Origin: Drosophila persimilis
Lineage: Eukaryota; Arthropoda; Insecta; Diptera; Drosophilidae
DNA: 64,000 bases
Direction of reading: 5' to 3'
NCBI RefSeq assembly: GCF_003286085.1
Contig: NW_020825289.1
Coordinates: forward strand, 15,562,001 to 15,626,000
Below the pieces are notes generated by a model that was given only the letters and a program-made list of their open reading frames with translations, did no database searches and was not told where the DNA came from. Below, one piece after another: positions 37,701-50,012 of this stretch. The stretch's first letter is position 1. Every line of letters starts with the position of its first letter. Position numbers and translations under genes: made by a program.

Positions 37701-40700
37701 CACAGATCATTCCTCAGAACAGTATCAATTAAAAGCTAATCACTAAACTTTTCTCGATCGGCGCCAATCAGAACAAACGATCAGTCAGCACTTGCTGTGG
37801 GCAAAGTATCCGATTCGGGACTATTCGATACACATATATCGTAATATGTGTGGTACACACGAGTGTATTTCCCCTACTGATCTCATCTCATGTTTATTGT
37901 CGCACCTCTCTGGCTCTGGCAACGACAACAAAATTTATGGGGACTGGCGTTTGCCACTAACATTCGTTGCCATCCAAGTCAAGTCCATCAGCAAATCTGT
38001 CTGTATCTTTGTCTATCTCTTTGTGGCAATGACAAAATCTTAGGTTTTTCGTCTCGCCAATAAATGTTGGACCATGCGGATCATCAGGCGTAGGCGTGGG
38101 TGTGATATTGTGATATTTGCATAGATTGCAAGCGGAAATGGCAAAGAGTAGAAACAACAAATGAGAATATACATACATACGTACATACATATGTATATTT
38201 GTGGCAGCCTTTCTCTTTCTGTGTTTATTTTGAGAATCGCCTGCATTCCCCGACGTGTTGGAAGCCAATTGAGAGGGAGAGTTTTGGCGCTGAAAGCAAG
38301 CGCGAATGTCAAGATTATTTTGGGCCTCTAAATACTCGTATCGGATCGGGTACTCGAATCCTCCCTGTCAGCAAACACTTCTGGCCGCCAGCCCAGACAA
38401 GGGGAGACAGAGATCATGGGAGGAGGCAGAGACAGCGGCGCTCGTAGGTCAAGTTCAAGTGTAAATCGTGCGTCGCAGTGCTAGGAGCTATAGAAGGCAG
38501 TTCCCAGATCAAGTTCTGCCCGTTCTGTGGGGCGTATACGTTATGGGGAGTCTCCGAGGGGGGTTTCATTGGTTATTATCTGGTACATTGACTCTACATT
38601 TTATATGTTTCTCGGCGGTATTTTTTGTTCCCGCTTTTGCCCAACCACGTTTTGCATAATTCGCATAATTTAAGCTTACGCTCTGCACTTTTCTTCCCCC
38701 TCTTCTTTACGGTTTTTATTTTTGATTTTGGCTGTTTTTCGGCTACCACTCGCTACTCATATTTTGGTTATGTATGGCCCCGGTGATTGGTTTTCTCTCT
38801 TTTCGTGGAAATCAATTAAACACTTGCCGCGGTAGTCAAACGGGGCAGCGGGAAGGGGAAAGAGTTTTTCAGGTTACGCTTAAATTTAGGCTCATTTGCA
38901 GTTGATTGAACAGTGGAATCGCAAAATGCTTAAACGGCAGTTTATTGGTAGCGCTCAGAGTATGTTATGTGGGTCATTATATGGAACTGAACTGCAGTGT
39001 CTGTCAGTTTTGTTCAGTTGTCGGAGTCGCACAGAAATTAGAATATATGCTAATTTACCTTCCGCCCGCCGATTGCCGCTTGCCAGAGGCCGCAGGCCGC
39101 AGGCCGCCTGTGCCGCTTCTTTGTCTATGACGATCGCCTTGAATGAACATTCTGAATACTGTGAATGGCCAAGACTGAGAGCTGTGCTGGTCAAATCCGA
39201 ATCCATCCATTGATTAAGATAGAGATTGAGTCACAAGCTAAAGTTAGACGTCATCTCTGGCTTTGGCGGTTTTTTCGCGTTTTTTCAGAGTTTTTCAGAG
39301 TTTTGTTGTCTTAATGCGGTCACCACACCACATTAGCGTTCGCCGCGACTCCGCTCAGTTTTTTCTTCAACAGGTAAAATAGCCGCACAGCCGAATCACC
39401 TGATGTTTTAATTGTCTGGCGTCATCAGTTTTTTGTTTCTTTATTTTGAGTTCGAAAGAGAAAATACTCGTATGAAGAAATATTGTGAGTTTTTAGAATG
39501 GTTTCTGCCAGAAGTTAAAAACTTTGAATGTTTTCTGCACGCAACATCTGGGTCTTGTGATAGACAAAACTCTGGATGGTTGCACTCATTTGAATAAAGA
39601 GATACGATACTCATAATTGCATATTGTATGTACTCGTAAATCTCGTAAATCTAGTGGGGCCACTCTATGCGCATTTATTTGGCCAAACAAAAGGCTAAAC
39701 AAACAAATCTCATTCCACGAGTACTCAGTACGTATTACATATGTATATTTTATTGTGTGTGCACAATGCTCTTGCGAATTGAAATGTATAAAAAAGATTT
39801 GCACAATTCTAAAAATATGTATACAATAAGTATATATGTACATAAATAATAATTTATTTTGCAAGCGATCTCGCAGCATGACGTGATTTAATTTTTCCCT
39901 TTCTTTCGTTTCGTTTCGTTTCGATTTTATTTTATTTTTTTTTCGTTTGGGATTTTTCTGTTTTTGGGAGAGAACGAGTTGGATGGAGGCGATAGCGATA
40001 TTTCCAGCGGAACTTGAAATACAGAAACTCGAGATTGTTCTCCGCCTCTGGTATCTGGTCTCTCTACCCCTCCCTTTCTCTTTCTCTTTCCCTTCCTCTT
40101 GTTGTCTCAGTCAAGGTTGAGCATTTGTCATCGTTTAAGATTTTAGCGGTTGTCTGGCGCTGATTTCTTTCAATTTGCAAACGGTTTAAAGTTTTTTTTT
40201 TCGTTTTCTGTGCCATCAAGTGGCATTTGCTGAATACTTTCAACCCCATCGGCATCGCCATCGCCATCGCCAGCCCCCGCCTTTCGCTTCTCTCCCTTCC
40301 CCACTGTGTGCCTGTTCTAATTTCAGTTTCCTGTCGCCCCAGCATCAAAGGGTATGGTATGGTCGGATGGTAGGCAGGGGGCGGGGACTGCTACTAGAGG
40401 CAATTAAGCCAAAGCCCGTGATCGAATTATGATAGCGGAGAAGATCATCTCTAGATCGAGTTGCAGATTTTGGCCAAATGCAATTAACCGCATTGATTGC
40501 ATTTGGCTGCGGCAAGCAGCACCAGCAGCAGGAGCAGGTGGCAGCTGCAAATTACCAATTCACCAATTGACAGATTTTGATAGATGCCCGGCCCCCACTC
40601 GGCCCGGTGAAAGTTCCACGTATGAGGCCCCAGTCGCTGTCCCATTCCCAGTCCCAGTCCAAGTCCCGGCAATTTGTCAACACCGAAGCCAAATGCAGAG

Positions 40701-42516
40701 AGCCAGAGCCACAGTCAGGCCATTTGAAGAAGACATTTGTGAGTTGTGGCTGTTTGGTTGCAGCTTAACCAAAAGCAAGTGACACAATTTGGCTGAAGAC
40801 CACTTTTCATGCGTCCGAGAGCCGTTTACGGATGAGTGGCCGGCATAATGACACTGACCTTGGGGCGCAAAAGATTCCAGGGGAGATTTATTTTTGCATG
40901 TGCCCCTGTGACGCCTCATTTCCAGTTGGCATTTCGTGCCTCACCCAGGGGGCAGCATCTGGGCGAGAAGGGTGCAGCCGGAGGGCCGGGGGAGAGCAGC
41001 AGCGAATGCGAATGCCTCAATTACTCGCCCAGCAGTGGCTGCAGCTGCTGATTTCATGCCTCCGCATATTTATGAAGAACAAAAACCCTGCTCGGATTTG
41101 CTGCCTCATCGAACCGAAGGTTGCGCCAACCCAAGGGGCAACTGAACTGCCAGCGCAGGAAGCCCCGGGGAGAGACACGTGTACAACCCTTCGTCGCAGA
41201 TCCCCAGAACCGTCCTTCCGCCCTGCTCCAGGGACAGATCTGCCGGCTCTGATTTCAGCTCTCGACCGAAATGCAAATGCAACGAATGCTGCAACTGTTG
41301 AATAATTCAAGTGCGCCGCCCCAACCCGCCCCCTCGTTGCACCGTTGCCGATCGCCAATTGCAAATTGAGATGGGGGCCGTCTTCTATTTAGATCCCATC
41401 AGACAGATGCCCAGACAAGGCATCTTCGCCAGTGGTGTATCCGTGTATCTGATGATTAGGATTAGACAGTCTGAGTATCTCAGTGTATCTCTATTGTGCC
41501 CGCTGTACCCCGCTTCACGTTCCCCGCTCCACATTCAATTTTCCATGTTCCACGACGCGACACTTTTTGCGGTCAAAGACGGACGCATACAGATGAGCCG
41601 GGCTTATCATTGGGCAGGGGATGTCGATGGGGATGGGGATGGGGTCCAGAGCGAGCGCCAGTTGCACTTAAATTGCATCCACGAGACAGCCGTCAATCAG
41701 TTTGCGTTGTCTCCGGACAATAATAAATGGCACAAGCGGCACTCGCTCGCACGAGCCAGGCAGTCCTCAAAGATGAAGATTAAAAGTGAGCCGCTGCACT
41801 GCTCTGCTCTGCTCTGCCCTGATCCGATCCGATCTGATCCGCTCCGATTACGAGTGCAGCTGAAGACCCCGCAGCCTTAACCTCTCGTACCGCCCTGATC
41901 GGACAGATTAATCATCTATAGACGACTATCAGCCAGAGATTCACTTTAAGCCCTGACTCATTTCTATCACAACTGATTTGCGTGGGTTGTATGGGTTTTG
42001 TTTTCTTTTCTGGGTCATGTGCCTTGCTGATGTCACGGAGCTGCCAAAACTGGAATAGGAAATAGCGGGTGAAGTATTAATTACCCTTCGGGCAGAGATA
42101 ACGTCCAATTCTAGAGTTTGAACAGGCGGCGATAACCACATCTAACATCGATAACGACTGTCGATGGGGTTGCAAGAAAGAGAAGGAGAGCGGAGAGACC
42201 AGAAAGAAGTCGAAATTTAGAAATGGAGGAGTAGGGTATGACGCAACCAGTGACGAAGACAGGTTGCCAGGCAGAGATAACCGATTCCGATCGCTGCGAT
42301 CAAACTACGTTAGTTTCCGTTCTAAGGTGTTGCCGTTTGGGTTTGTCAAAAAGAGCTCCGCCCCTGCTCCCTATATAGACCATATATATATACATATATA
42401 GAGAGAGATAGAGAGAGAAAGTACCTCCTCACAGATATATATTGTATGATCGGTTTGTAATACAATTTCTGCTTAAGATAATTAATTCTAGAACCGACTT
42501 TTCTGACTACTTCCAG
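31710..42516 (+). other. Non-coding DNA upstream of wdp (probable 5' intron/regulatory)
   Basis: No convincing coding exon in 10.8 kb. It contains a GATCT/TGATC tract at 37471-37515, GAGACC repeats near 35655, and TACATATGTA at 38186 and 39736. A TTCCAG acceptor at 42511-42516 closes it, 85 nt before the wdp start codon. Confidence 0.45.
37471..37515. repeat. TGATC-type pentanucleotide tract, imperfect
   Basis: Degenerate repeats of TCTGA/TGATC over about 45 nt in non-coding DNA. Confidence 0.75.
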
Positions 42517-42601
42517 ATAAGACATCCAGCAACAAAGTAGAAGGAAGGAAGAAGGAAGACTCACTGCCATACCCCACCTACCCCCAATAACAGCCACAGA
42601 A

Positions 42602-44662
42602 ATGGAGCGCTCATCAGCTCTGTCCGCCTTGATGGCCCTGCTCCTGGTTGTGGCCGCTGCAGCCACGCCCACACCTGCCGCCCACTGCCCGGAGGACTGC
42701 AGTTGCTCTCTGTCGCAGCACACGCACAAACCACTGTACCATCTCAAGTGCAACAGCACCAAGGGCCTGCTGCTGGCCGAGGGGCCGATTCACTCGTCGA
42801 TACCCATGCATTCCATCGACCTATCCTACCTGGGGCTGACCCGCTTCGGCCACGTGCTGGACAAGCTGCCGGATCTCACATCCGTGGACCTGTCGCACAA
42901 CGAGCTCCACGAGCTCGGTCACCTGAGCAAGCGGATCAAGAAGCTCAACCTGAAGCACAACCGCCTGACCTCCGCCAAGCTGGTGAAGCTGCCGCTGAAC
43001 CTGCAGATTCTGAACCTGCAGCACAACAGCATCACGAACCTGCCCATCGAAATCACCCACCTGCAGCACCTGCAGCAGCTGGAGATCGGTCACAACGACA
43101 TCAACTGCTCGTGCAAGACCTTGGAGGTGCGAAACTGGCTGCAGGAGCGTCACGTCTACATGGAGCACCCCGTGGTCTGCAGCCACCCGGTGGAGGTGAA
43201 GGGAAAGTCCTGGTTGCAGCTGAAGCAGTCCGATATCTGCCAGAAGGAGGGTCGCGGATGGTTCACCCCGGAGGCCGACGAGAATGAGCTGATGATGGGG
43301 GACCAGCCGGCGGCCGCCTCCGGTGAGCACGAGGAGGAGGAGGAGGAGGAATTGGGCAAGGACTTCCTGCCCTTTGATGGGAAGACGAAGACCCAGAGCA
43401 AGCCCAAGAAGGTGGCTCGTTCCCCACAGGAGCCACTGCCCGGAGACGAAGTCGAAGGCTCCGGCGACCTGAGCGAGACCAACATGGAACTCTCCCTGCC
43501 CGAGGAGGCGGCCGTGGAAGTACCTCTTTCCGACACCACCGCCGCGCCAATTGTGGAGCACATTGTGAACGACGAGGAGGAAGAGGACAACGAGGGCTCC
43601 GGCAGTGGTGGCGGCATTCTCATTATGCCAGCCATAGCCAACATTCCCATCGGCTCGGACGACGACCAGGAAGAGGGACATCCCGATGACAACGATAACG
43701 ATATCGACAACCAACCCATAGAGACGCCCGTAACTCCGGACATCTTCAAGAACTCGGGTATCGGCATTTTCGAGGGTTCGGAGGGCGAACAGGAGCCCGT
43801 GCAGGAGGGAGTGATTGTGCCGGTGGTACAGACCAAACTGGATACGGAAACGCGACAACAGGAGGTGGTCACCGACGGACCCATCGATGACAGCACGAAA
43901 TCCGCGGACATTCAGACTGCCCAAGTAAAGGACGACAGCAACGCCATTTACTACCTGCTAGCCGTGATCGGCCTGGTGGTGGTTGGACTGATCCTCTTTG
44001 TAGCCATCAAGCGCTGCAAGTACGACAGTAACGCGGCTGCCCGCGACGCCGAGGCTCAGCGCCAGACGGAGCTCCTCGACATGGACAAGAAGAACCTGGG
44101 CAAGCCGTTGACCAAGAACGGGCATGGCCTCGAGCACTCACCGCTCATCGGGGAGAAGACCAAGCTGGACGAGGCGCAGATAGTCAAAAAGCCGTACGAC
44201 AACGGCGACGCCAAGGACGGAGCCAATCAACAGCCGCTTCTTAACGGCAACGGCTCGGCCAACGGAGCCGCCAAGGAGGTGCCCAGCATCAATGAGCCTG
44301 CCCCACACGAGTACTACCCCATAACACCCCGTTACCCCACTCCACAGTCACCACGCGCCTCCAAATACGCCCAGCACCCACAGGGCGGCAGCGGAACCGG
44401 TTCTCCTGATGAGCAGAACAACAACGAGCCGGATAGCGCTTTCCTGCCATCCTCGCCCAAATCGGGCCGCTACTCTCCGGTCTACTCGCCCGAGACGGGT
44501 CGCGTGAAGATCAAGCTGACGGAGACGCCTAAGCCCAAGACTCCGATGTTGGTCACCCGCAGCAAGTCCAATGCCGGGGACATCATCAGTACCCCCGTGC
44601 GGCCCGTTGTCCCCACACATCAGGTGCAGCTTACCGTCAACGGCAATGGTGTGGGACACTGA
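42602..44662 (+). CDS. wdp: Windpipe, LRR chondroitin-sulfate proteoglycan
   Basis: Single coding exon of 686 residues; start context CAGAAATGG. Signal peptide 1-27, N-cap cysteines (CPEDCSCS), about four LRRs (residues 70-165) and an LRR C-cap (CSCKTLEVRNWL, Cys 193, Cys 213). An acidic extracellular stalk follows, with Ser-Gly sites in acidic context: EVEGSGD (Ser 287) and DNEGSGSGGG (Ser 333/335). Membrane span about 449-468. The cytoplasmic tail is ~215 residues, rich in Pro, Ser and Asn with SP/TP sites. Windpipe is a chondroitin-sulfate proteoglycan reported to dampen JAK/STAT (Domeless) and Hedgehog signalling; the two Ser-Gly clusters correspond to its glycan attachment sites. An upstream acceptor at 42516 indicates a spliced 5' UTR. 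Confidence 0.92.
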   Translation: MERSSALSALMALLLVVAAAATPTPAAHCPEDCSCSLSQHTHKPLYHLKCNSTKGLLLAEGPIHSSIPMHSIDLSYLGLTRFGHVLDKLPDLTSVDLSHNELHELGHLSKRIKKLNLKHNRLTSAKLVKLPLNLQILNLQHNSITNLPIEITHLQHLQQLEIGHNDINCSCKTLEVRNWLQERHVYMEHPVVCSHPVEVKGKSWLQLKQSDICQKEGRGWFTPEADENELMMGDQPAAASGEHEEEEEEELGKDFLPFDGKTKTQSKPKKVARSPQEPLPGDEVEGSGDLSETNMELSLPEEAAVEVPLSDTTAAPIVEHIVNDEEEEDNEGSGSGGGILIMPAIANIPIGSDDDQEEGHPDDNDNDIDNQPIETPVTPDIFKNSGIGIFEGSEGEQEPVQEGVIVPVVQTKLDTETRQQEVVTDGPIDDSTKSADIQTAQVKDDSNAIYYLLAVIGLVVVGLILFVAIKRCKYDSNAAARDAEAQRQTELLDMDKKNLGKPLTKNGHGLEHSPLIGEKTKLDEAQIVKKPYDNGDAKDGANQQPLLNGNGSANGAAKEVPSINEPAPHEYYPITPRYPTPQSPRASKYAQHPQGGSGTGSPDEQNNNEPDSAFLPSSPKSGRYSPVYSPETGRVKIKLTETPKPKTPMLVTRSKSNAGDIISTPVRPVVPTHQVQLTVNGNGVGH

Positions 44663-45787
44663 CGGGCTCCGTCAGAGCCAGAGCCAGAGCCAGCCATCGA
44701 CTCTTCAGAAGAACAGCAACAGAAACAACAACAGAAAAACTATTCGATTTAAGGCCCCGCTCCCCTCTTAAATGTAACCAGAAGAAGTAGTGCTAGCCAT
44801 AAGTAAATTAATTAATTAATTAATTAATTAAGCATAAATCTAGTTTAATACCAAAGTTAAACGATATATATTTAATGTAAATTGCTACCTAGAAGCGAGA
44901 TCAGATCTACGGAAACAGAACATCTTCGAAACGCTTTCGACTGTGCCGCGCCGCTAACCCCAGCATCAGCATGTGATGTACACACCCATACTGTACTTTT
45001 ATATCTACAAAAACCAAACTATATATTGTAAAATATTTAAGCTTCATTCTCCTTGTGTGAAATTATAATGTGGTAATTCATTAAATGTGAGCGACTTTTC
45101 AATTCAAATTAGACCATCTTTTCTTTTCTAGAAAGTTGAAAATTGGGCAGCAAGCAATGTAGTGTGGTGCCAATAGCACCGTGCCATTTCTGGCCATTTA
45201 AATTTGATAAGCAATAATCGATTTGCAACAAAAAGACGATAGGCAGCGCGGCATTTACGTGATTAGCACAGCACATCTCTGGGAAGCATATTAATCGTAA
45301 TATTTACGATATAGCGCCCTATAAGTATGATATTTTATTTTATTTTGCACGAGTAACTTACGCTGCTTTGCCGTAGATACGACGGTATTGTTTGTCTGTA
45401 TGCCAACAGATGGTGTATTTATGCGGTAGAGGACTGGTTTGCTGCTCGGCTGTGAGGAGTATAAGAGCCAGTCATAATATATCTAGACGGATCCGAGACG
45501 TAAACCTAATGGACAGCCATTGGATCCGAGACGTGAACCAAAGCCGGTGCTGAACAATTTCAGTGTTGGAAAACGAAAACAAAAATGTAACATACATGAA
45601 AAGATAATTTCAAAACTAATGCGCGCGAATCGGTACTGATAAGAACACGACCACGGGCTAGAAGAATTAAATGTAAGATGTGATGAAGATTGTAATTAAG
45701 AATACCACCAAAGTGTAATCCATATGTCGTCAAATTCAGCATTTCACACCAGTGATATCGATGCAAAATGAAAACGATTAGTGTAAG
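44663..45787. other. wdp 3' UTR and tail-to-tail spacer
   Basis: Follows the wdp stop codon. It holds an (ATTA)n tract at 44805-44832 and a likely variant poly(A) signal ATTAAA at 45080-45085. The remainder to the minus-strand poly(A) signal at 45788 shows no coding sequence. Confidence 0.5.
44805..44832. repeat. ATTA tetranucleotide microsatellite
   Basis: About six and a half ATTA units in the wdp 3' UTR. Confidence 0.85.
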
Positions 45788-45793
45788 TTTATT
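45788..45793 (-). terminator. Poly(A) signal for the LRR gene at 45887-48844
   Basis: AATAAA on the minus strand (plus TTTATT), 94 nt past the TAG stop codon. Confidence 0.6.
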
Positions 45794-45886
45794 TGGTTAT
45801 GCAATGGTGGCGCGGTGCGTTTAAATAGACTTAGGGAGAAACTAACAGGTCTGGGACGATTAACGAATGGAATGTGTGTTTGGGGG

Positions 45887-48844
45887 CTAGAATAAAGTCT
45901 CTCGCATTGGCTTGTGTACTTGGACGTTGCGCTCCGAGTCACTGGAGGTGCTCTCGGCGGCCGTGGCGGCGGAGAAGCTGCCAGAGACGCGACGAGCGCT
46001 GGCCGAATTCTTCCGCTTCTTGCGCTTTCCGCGCTCCAGGTCCTGCTCGGTATCCGAGGTGGACGCATTTGATCGATTTTCATCGGGCAGGGAGGTCAGC
46101 TCGGGCGCCAGCAGCTCTTGGAAGTCGCTGGCGATGGTGGACGAGGAGGCGGCCTTCTGGGTGGAGCTGAAGTAGTCCTCAATGGCCGGGTCCAGCTGGC
46201 CTGTGGCAGGATTCTGTTGTTCATGCTGCTGCTGCATGGTGTAGACCTGTGCGCTGACCTTCATAGTGGGTGGAGCGGGCAGCTTGGGCCTTCGCTTAGC
46301 AAAGGGACTGCCAGGCTTACTGCTCACATCGTCGTACTCGGGATCTGTGAGGAACTCCACGCTGGCGCCCATCATGTTGATCCGCTTAAAGGGCGGGATC
46401 TCGGCAATCTTTGGCCTGCGCTTAGTGTATGGACTGTTCTCGTAGCTCTGGAAGTTCCCAATCTGCTCGGCGCTCTGCAGGTTTTGTGTCTTCAGGTGCG
46501 CCGCCGGGAAGCGCGAGTCCTCGATGCTGAAGCGACGACTGCCCGATTGGTTGTACTCCATGTAGCCGGTGCGCCTGCGCGGACCGTACTGGGCTGTCCG
46601 TTCCTTGTCCCTGTTGGAGAGCATCTCCACGCTGCGGAATCTCTGGCACGTGTCCAGCTGCAGTCCGTCCTCGCCCTCGGACTGGGAGGCATCGCCGTCG
46701 GCCTGGGTCTGGGAGCGACGAAGCTTTCGTGATTGCGGCCTGTTGCTTCCCGAGAGATCCACCATCGACTTGACGGGTCGCTCCAGTTTGGGCATGCGTA
46801 GGGCGTCTTCGTAGGAGGGCAGCAGACTGATCTCCTGTGCCTGCTGCAGGCTGGGGGTGGCTTCTTCCAAAAGGATGCGGTCGTTGAGGTCTCGTCTGAA
46901 AAGGGCGATAAATATTCGTAATACTCTATATAGCTGATGATAGGATAGTTCTTACATGCGACGCAGTTCGTCGTCATTCTCGGCGTATTCCCTGTGATTC
47001 TGATTCCGCTTCCGTTTCTTTAGGAACTTTTGCATGCAGGCATAGCCGAGGATCATACCCCCGAGCAGGAGCAGAGTTAACATGATGATGCCCCAGGCCT
47101 TTTCCCCGCTGCTGCTGCTCCTCGCATTTACCACCCACACATCCGAGCAAGCATACTCCCATAGTTTGCCATAGAAAATGGCCGGAGCGGCGCAGCGCAA
47201 GTGATTCCTATCCTTGATCTAAAGAATGACAGTGTTACTCCAATCATAATCATAGTCATAATCCTACAGATGGTGACTTTATCCTACCTTGACTGGTTTG
47301 GTTGTGAGAAAGTCGTAGAACTCCACAAAGAGGGCATTATGGCAGTCACAGATCCAGGGATTGTCGCCCAGCCAGAGCTGATCCAGGAATTTGTTGCCGC
47401 GGAAATATAAAGGGGGAATGGGACTGGTCAGGCGGTTTCCATTCAGGTGGAGGTCTGCCAGTTCAGGGAACTCCCTGAAGGTATTATTTCGTACCGTAGA
47501 GAGCCTATGACCGGAATTCAAATTAGTATTGCCACAAATACAATTAGAAAGCAGACTGTTCTTACCTGCAGTTGGCCAGGCTCAGCTGCTGTAATGTTTC
47601 CGATCTCATGTTGCTTGGGATGTCACTGATCAGATTGTTGGACAGGTCCAGCTTCTGTATGGCCGAGAGACTCGACAGGGAGGAGCTCTCAATGGAGGTG
47701 ATCTCGCACCAGCTCATGTTAATGGTGCGCAGGGAGTTGGAAACGATCCTGGTCAGCTTTTGAAGGACATTCCGGCTGAGATTGAGCTCCACGAGCACAT
47801 CGTTGTTGCGTATAAAGTTGCGGTCGAGGCGAGCTATCTCATTGAAGGCCAGATTCAGCTCCTTCAAACGCCGCAAGTTGCTGAAGGCATCCTGCCCAAT
47901 GAGGCGCAACACGTTCTGCGAGAGATCGAGCACCTCCAGCATGGTGTTATTGGCAAAGGTCTCGTTATCCACCACCCGCAGAAGGTTGCCCCGCAGTCGC
48001 ACCTCCGTGAGCACCGGCAGCCCGCTGAGATCGATTTGGTCAAGGTTGCAGTAGGAGACATCCAGTCGTCGCAGCTCATAGGCCAAAATGAGGTCTTCGT
48101 CGAGGACGCCGAACTGCAGTTGCGTATTTCTCGACAGGTTTAGGGTCTCCAGGTTGGGCAGCGAATCGAGAAAGGGGCTGGACAGGCGTTGAATGCTGCA
48201 GTTGCTCAGGTCGAGCATCCTCAGGCTGCGCGAGGGCAGCGCCGCCAATTGGACCAGCTTGTTATTAGATAGAGTCAGGCGTTCCAGATTGGGTAGTTGA
48301 TTGACGAGCAGGTCCCCGCCCACGGAGGAAATGCCGCACGAGGATATCTCCAGCTCCGTAAGGGACTGGCTGTGCAGCTGCTGGTACATCTCCTCGCTGC
48401 CAAAGCTGCCCAAATGGTTGCCGCTGAGGCTCAGCCGCTTCAGACTGGGCGTGTACTTGAAGGACTCACTGGGGCTGAGATCTATCCATCGCGCTATGGA
48501 GTTGTTGGCCAGCAACAGAGTTCGCAGGGAGGTGAAACCGATAAAGGCCTTGCCATCGAGAGCGGAGATCTGGTTGTTGGACAGATCCATGTAAATCAGG
48601 GAGTCTATATCGGCGTACTGTGTGGGGAACTCGTTGAACTGGTTCCCCGACAGATCCAAGTGCTCCACGGGCACATTGTCAAAGTCAGGGTACGTCTGCA
48701 GGTCCCTTCGCGAGCAATCCGCGTACAGGCTGTCCACAATCCAGGTGCATCTGCAGGGCCACGGACAGTTTACGGCCAATGTGCTGGGTAGAAGCGATCC
48801 CAGCTGCAGCAGCAGCAGAACCAGCTCCAGGCCTCGCCCCATGC
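45887..48844 (-). CDS. CG5819: LRR receptor-like membrane protein, probably CG5819
   Basis: Exons 47566-48844 (ATG at 48842), 47288-47504, 46956-47218 and 45887-46895, all in phase, give 921 residues. Signal peptide (MGRGLELVLLLLQLGSLLP), LRRNT (CPWPCRC), about 16 LRRs, and an LRRCT cap (NPWICDCHNALF, then LRCAAP and YACSD). Membrane span about 539-558 (AWGIIMLTLLLLGGMILGYA), then KKRKR and a ~350-residue cytoplasmic region. The C-terminus is RETLF, a class I PDZ-ligand pattern (Thr at -2, Phe at 0). Start chosen because CTTTTAG|GC directly precedes ATG 48842, so the upstream open frame is intronic. The name rests on remembered synteny (CG5819 next to wdp); the architecture is certain, the name moderate. 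Partners unknown. Confidence 0.88.
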
Positions 48845-49415
48845 CTAAAAGAGAGACGAGACGAATGCTAGTACAACACCTGCCAATACGTTTTCTCATC
48901 GATGTCTTCCTGGTGCTACTTATTGCGCATGCATTTCCATCGGACCGCACTCTTATCAGCACACAATATTCTTATTTAAACTGCTTTTGTGTTCTGTTCC
49001 AGTTCGAAATTGCGACGATTTGTAAGGCGCTTGTGTGACGTCACTATTCGCTTGGACTCACACGATTTATTCACCTGTTGGGATTTCTGTTGGGGTTGTT
49101 CGGGTTATTCCTCCTCTTCGCAGTGCACTCACTCCCGTTATCTTATCGGCCTTGCCTCGCAGCGGAGACGCAAAACTAGAGCAGCACCAACAAATTAATA
49201 ATATCGGATCGAAAAGCAGATTCAGAGCAGATTCAAAAGCAGATTCGACGATTCTAGTGTTTGACTGCCATTCCGTGCCAGCCACGCCCTCAGCATTGTA
49301 CACTTTGCCCTCGGATTAGTGGGGAATTTTCAATGAATTTTCTTCGATGTGCCAGCGACCTGCCCGCAACGTCGTGTCTAATACTAATACTGGCAGAGTG
49401 AAAAAAATTACTCAC

Positions 49416-49500
49416 CTGCGGGCTATGGGCACCGACCGACTGCTTCGGCTTCCCTTGGACTGATAAGATAACCCTCTCGCTGATAAGCAAAATCTGAGGC
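49416..49500 (-). other. Candidate 5' UTR exon of the CG5819-like gene
   Basis: Minus-strand donor CCGCAG|GTGAGT at 49416 would splice to the acceptor at 48845-48846 across a 571-nt intron, just before the start codon. The upstream boundary is not determined; GATAAG motifs lie within. Signals only. Confidence 0.35.
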
Positions 49501-49988
49501 AAAAAGCACGCCGCTAGTATTTTTTTTCCAACGGAAAAGTGTTGGTTAGGGCGATAAAAAGATCAGAGAACCGTTAAAAATATTGAAACCGTTTTTCGAA
49601 ATTTTCTAAGCTCTTTCCCTCGTTGGAAAATGTCAACAAATCATCGCGCTGTCTGTCTGGGATTGCCACAATTGGAGTCGTTTAAGAGTGAATAGACTTG
49701 TCTGCCGCTGAAGTGCAAGTGCAACTGCAGCTGCAACAGCTGCTTAAACTGCTCGAGATTCGGGCGACAAATGGAGGAGACTTCGTCCTGATAGAGCATT
49801 AAAATTACCCATACCCGGGGGCGGACCCCGGCCGGAGCAGGGAGGCGACCTCCAGACACCTTTAACCGGATTTTCTCGTATTGTAATGAAGCGTAAGGAA
49901 AACAGAAACGACACCAACGACAGCGCGATAAAGATGCAATGCGAAATGAAAAATAAGACGAACCCAACTTCAGCCCGTCGCACCCCCA

Positions 49989-50012
49989 TCCCATCCCATC
50001 CCATCCCAATCC
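49989..50012. repeat. CCCAT pentanucleotide tract
   Basis: About four and a half copies of CCCAT. Confidence 0.8.

Noticed and set aside
42821..43924. 367-residue minus-strand open frame
   Set aside because: Antisense shadow of wdp, whose sense frame has signal peptide, LRRs and membrane span.
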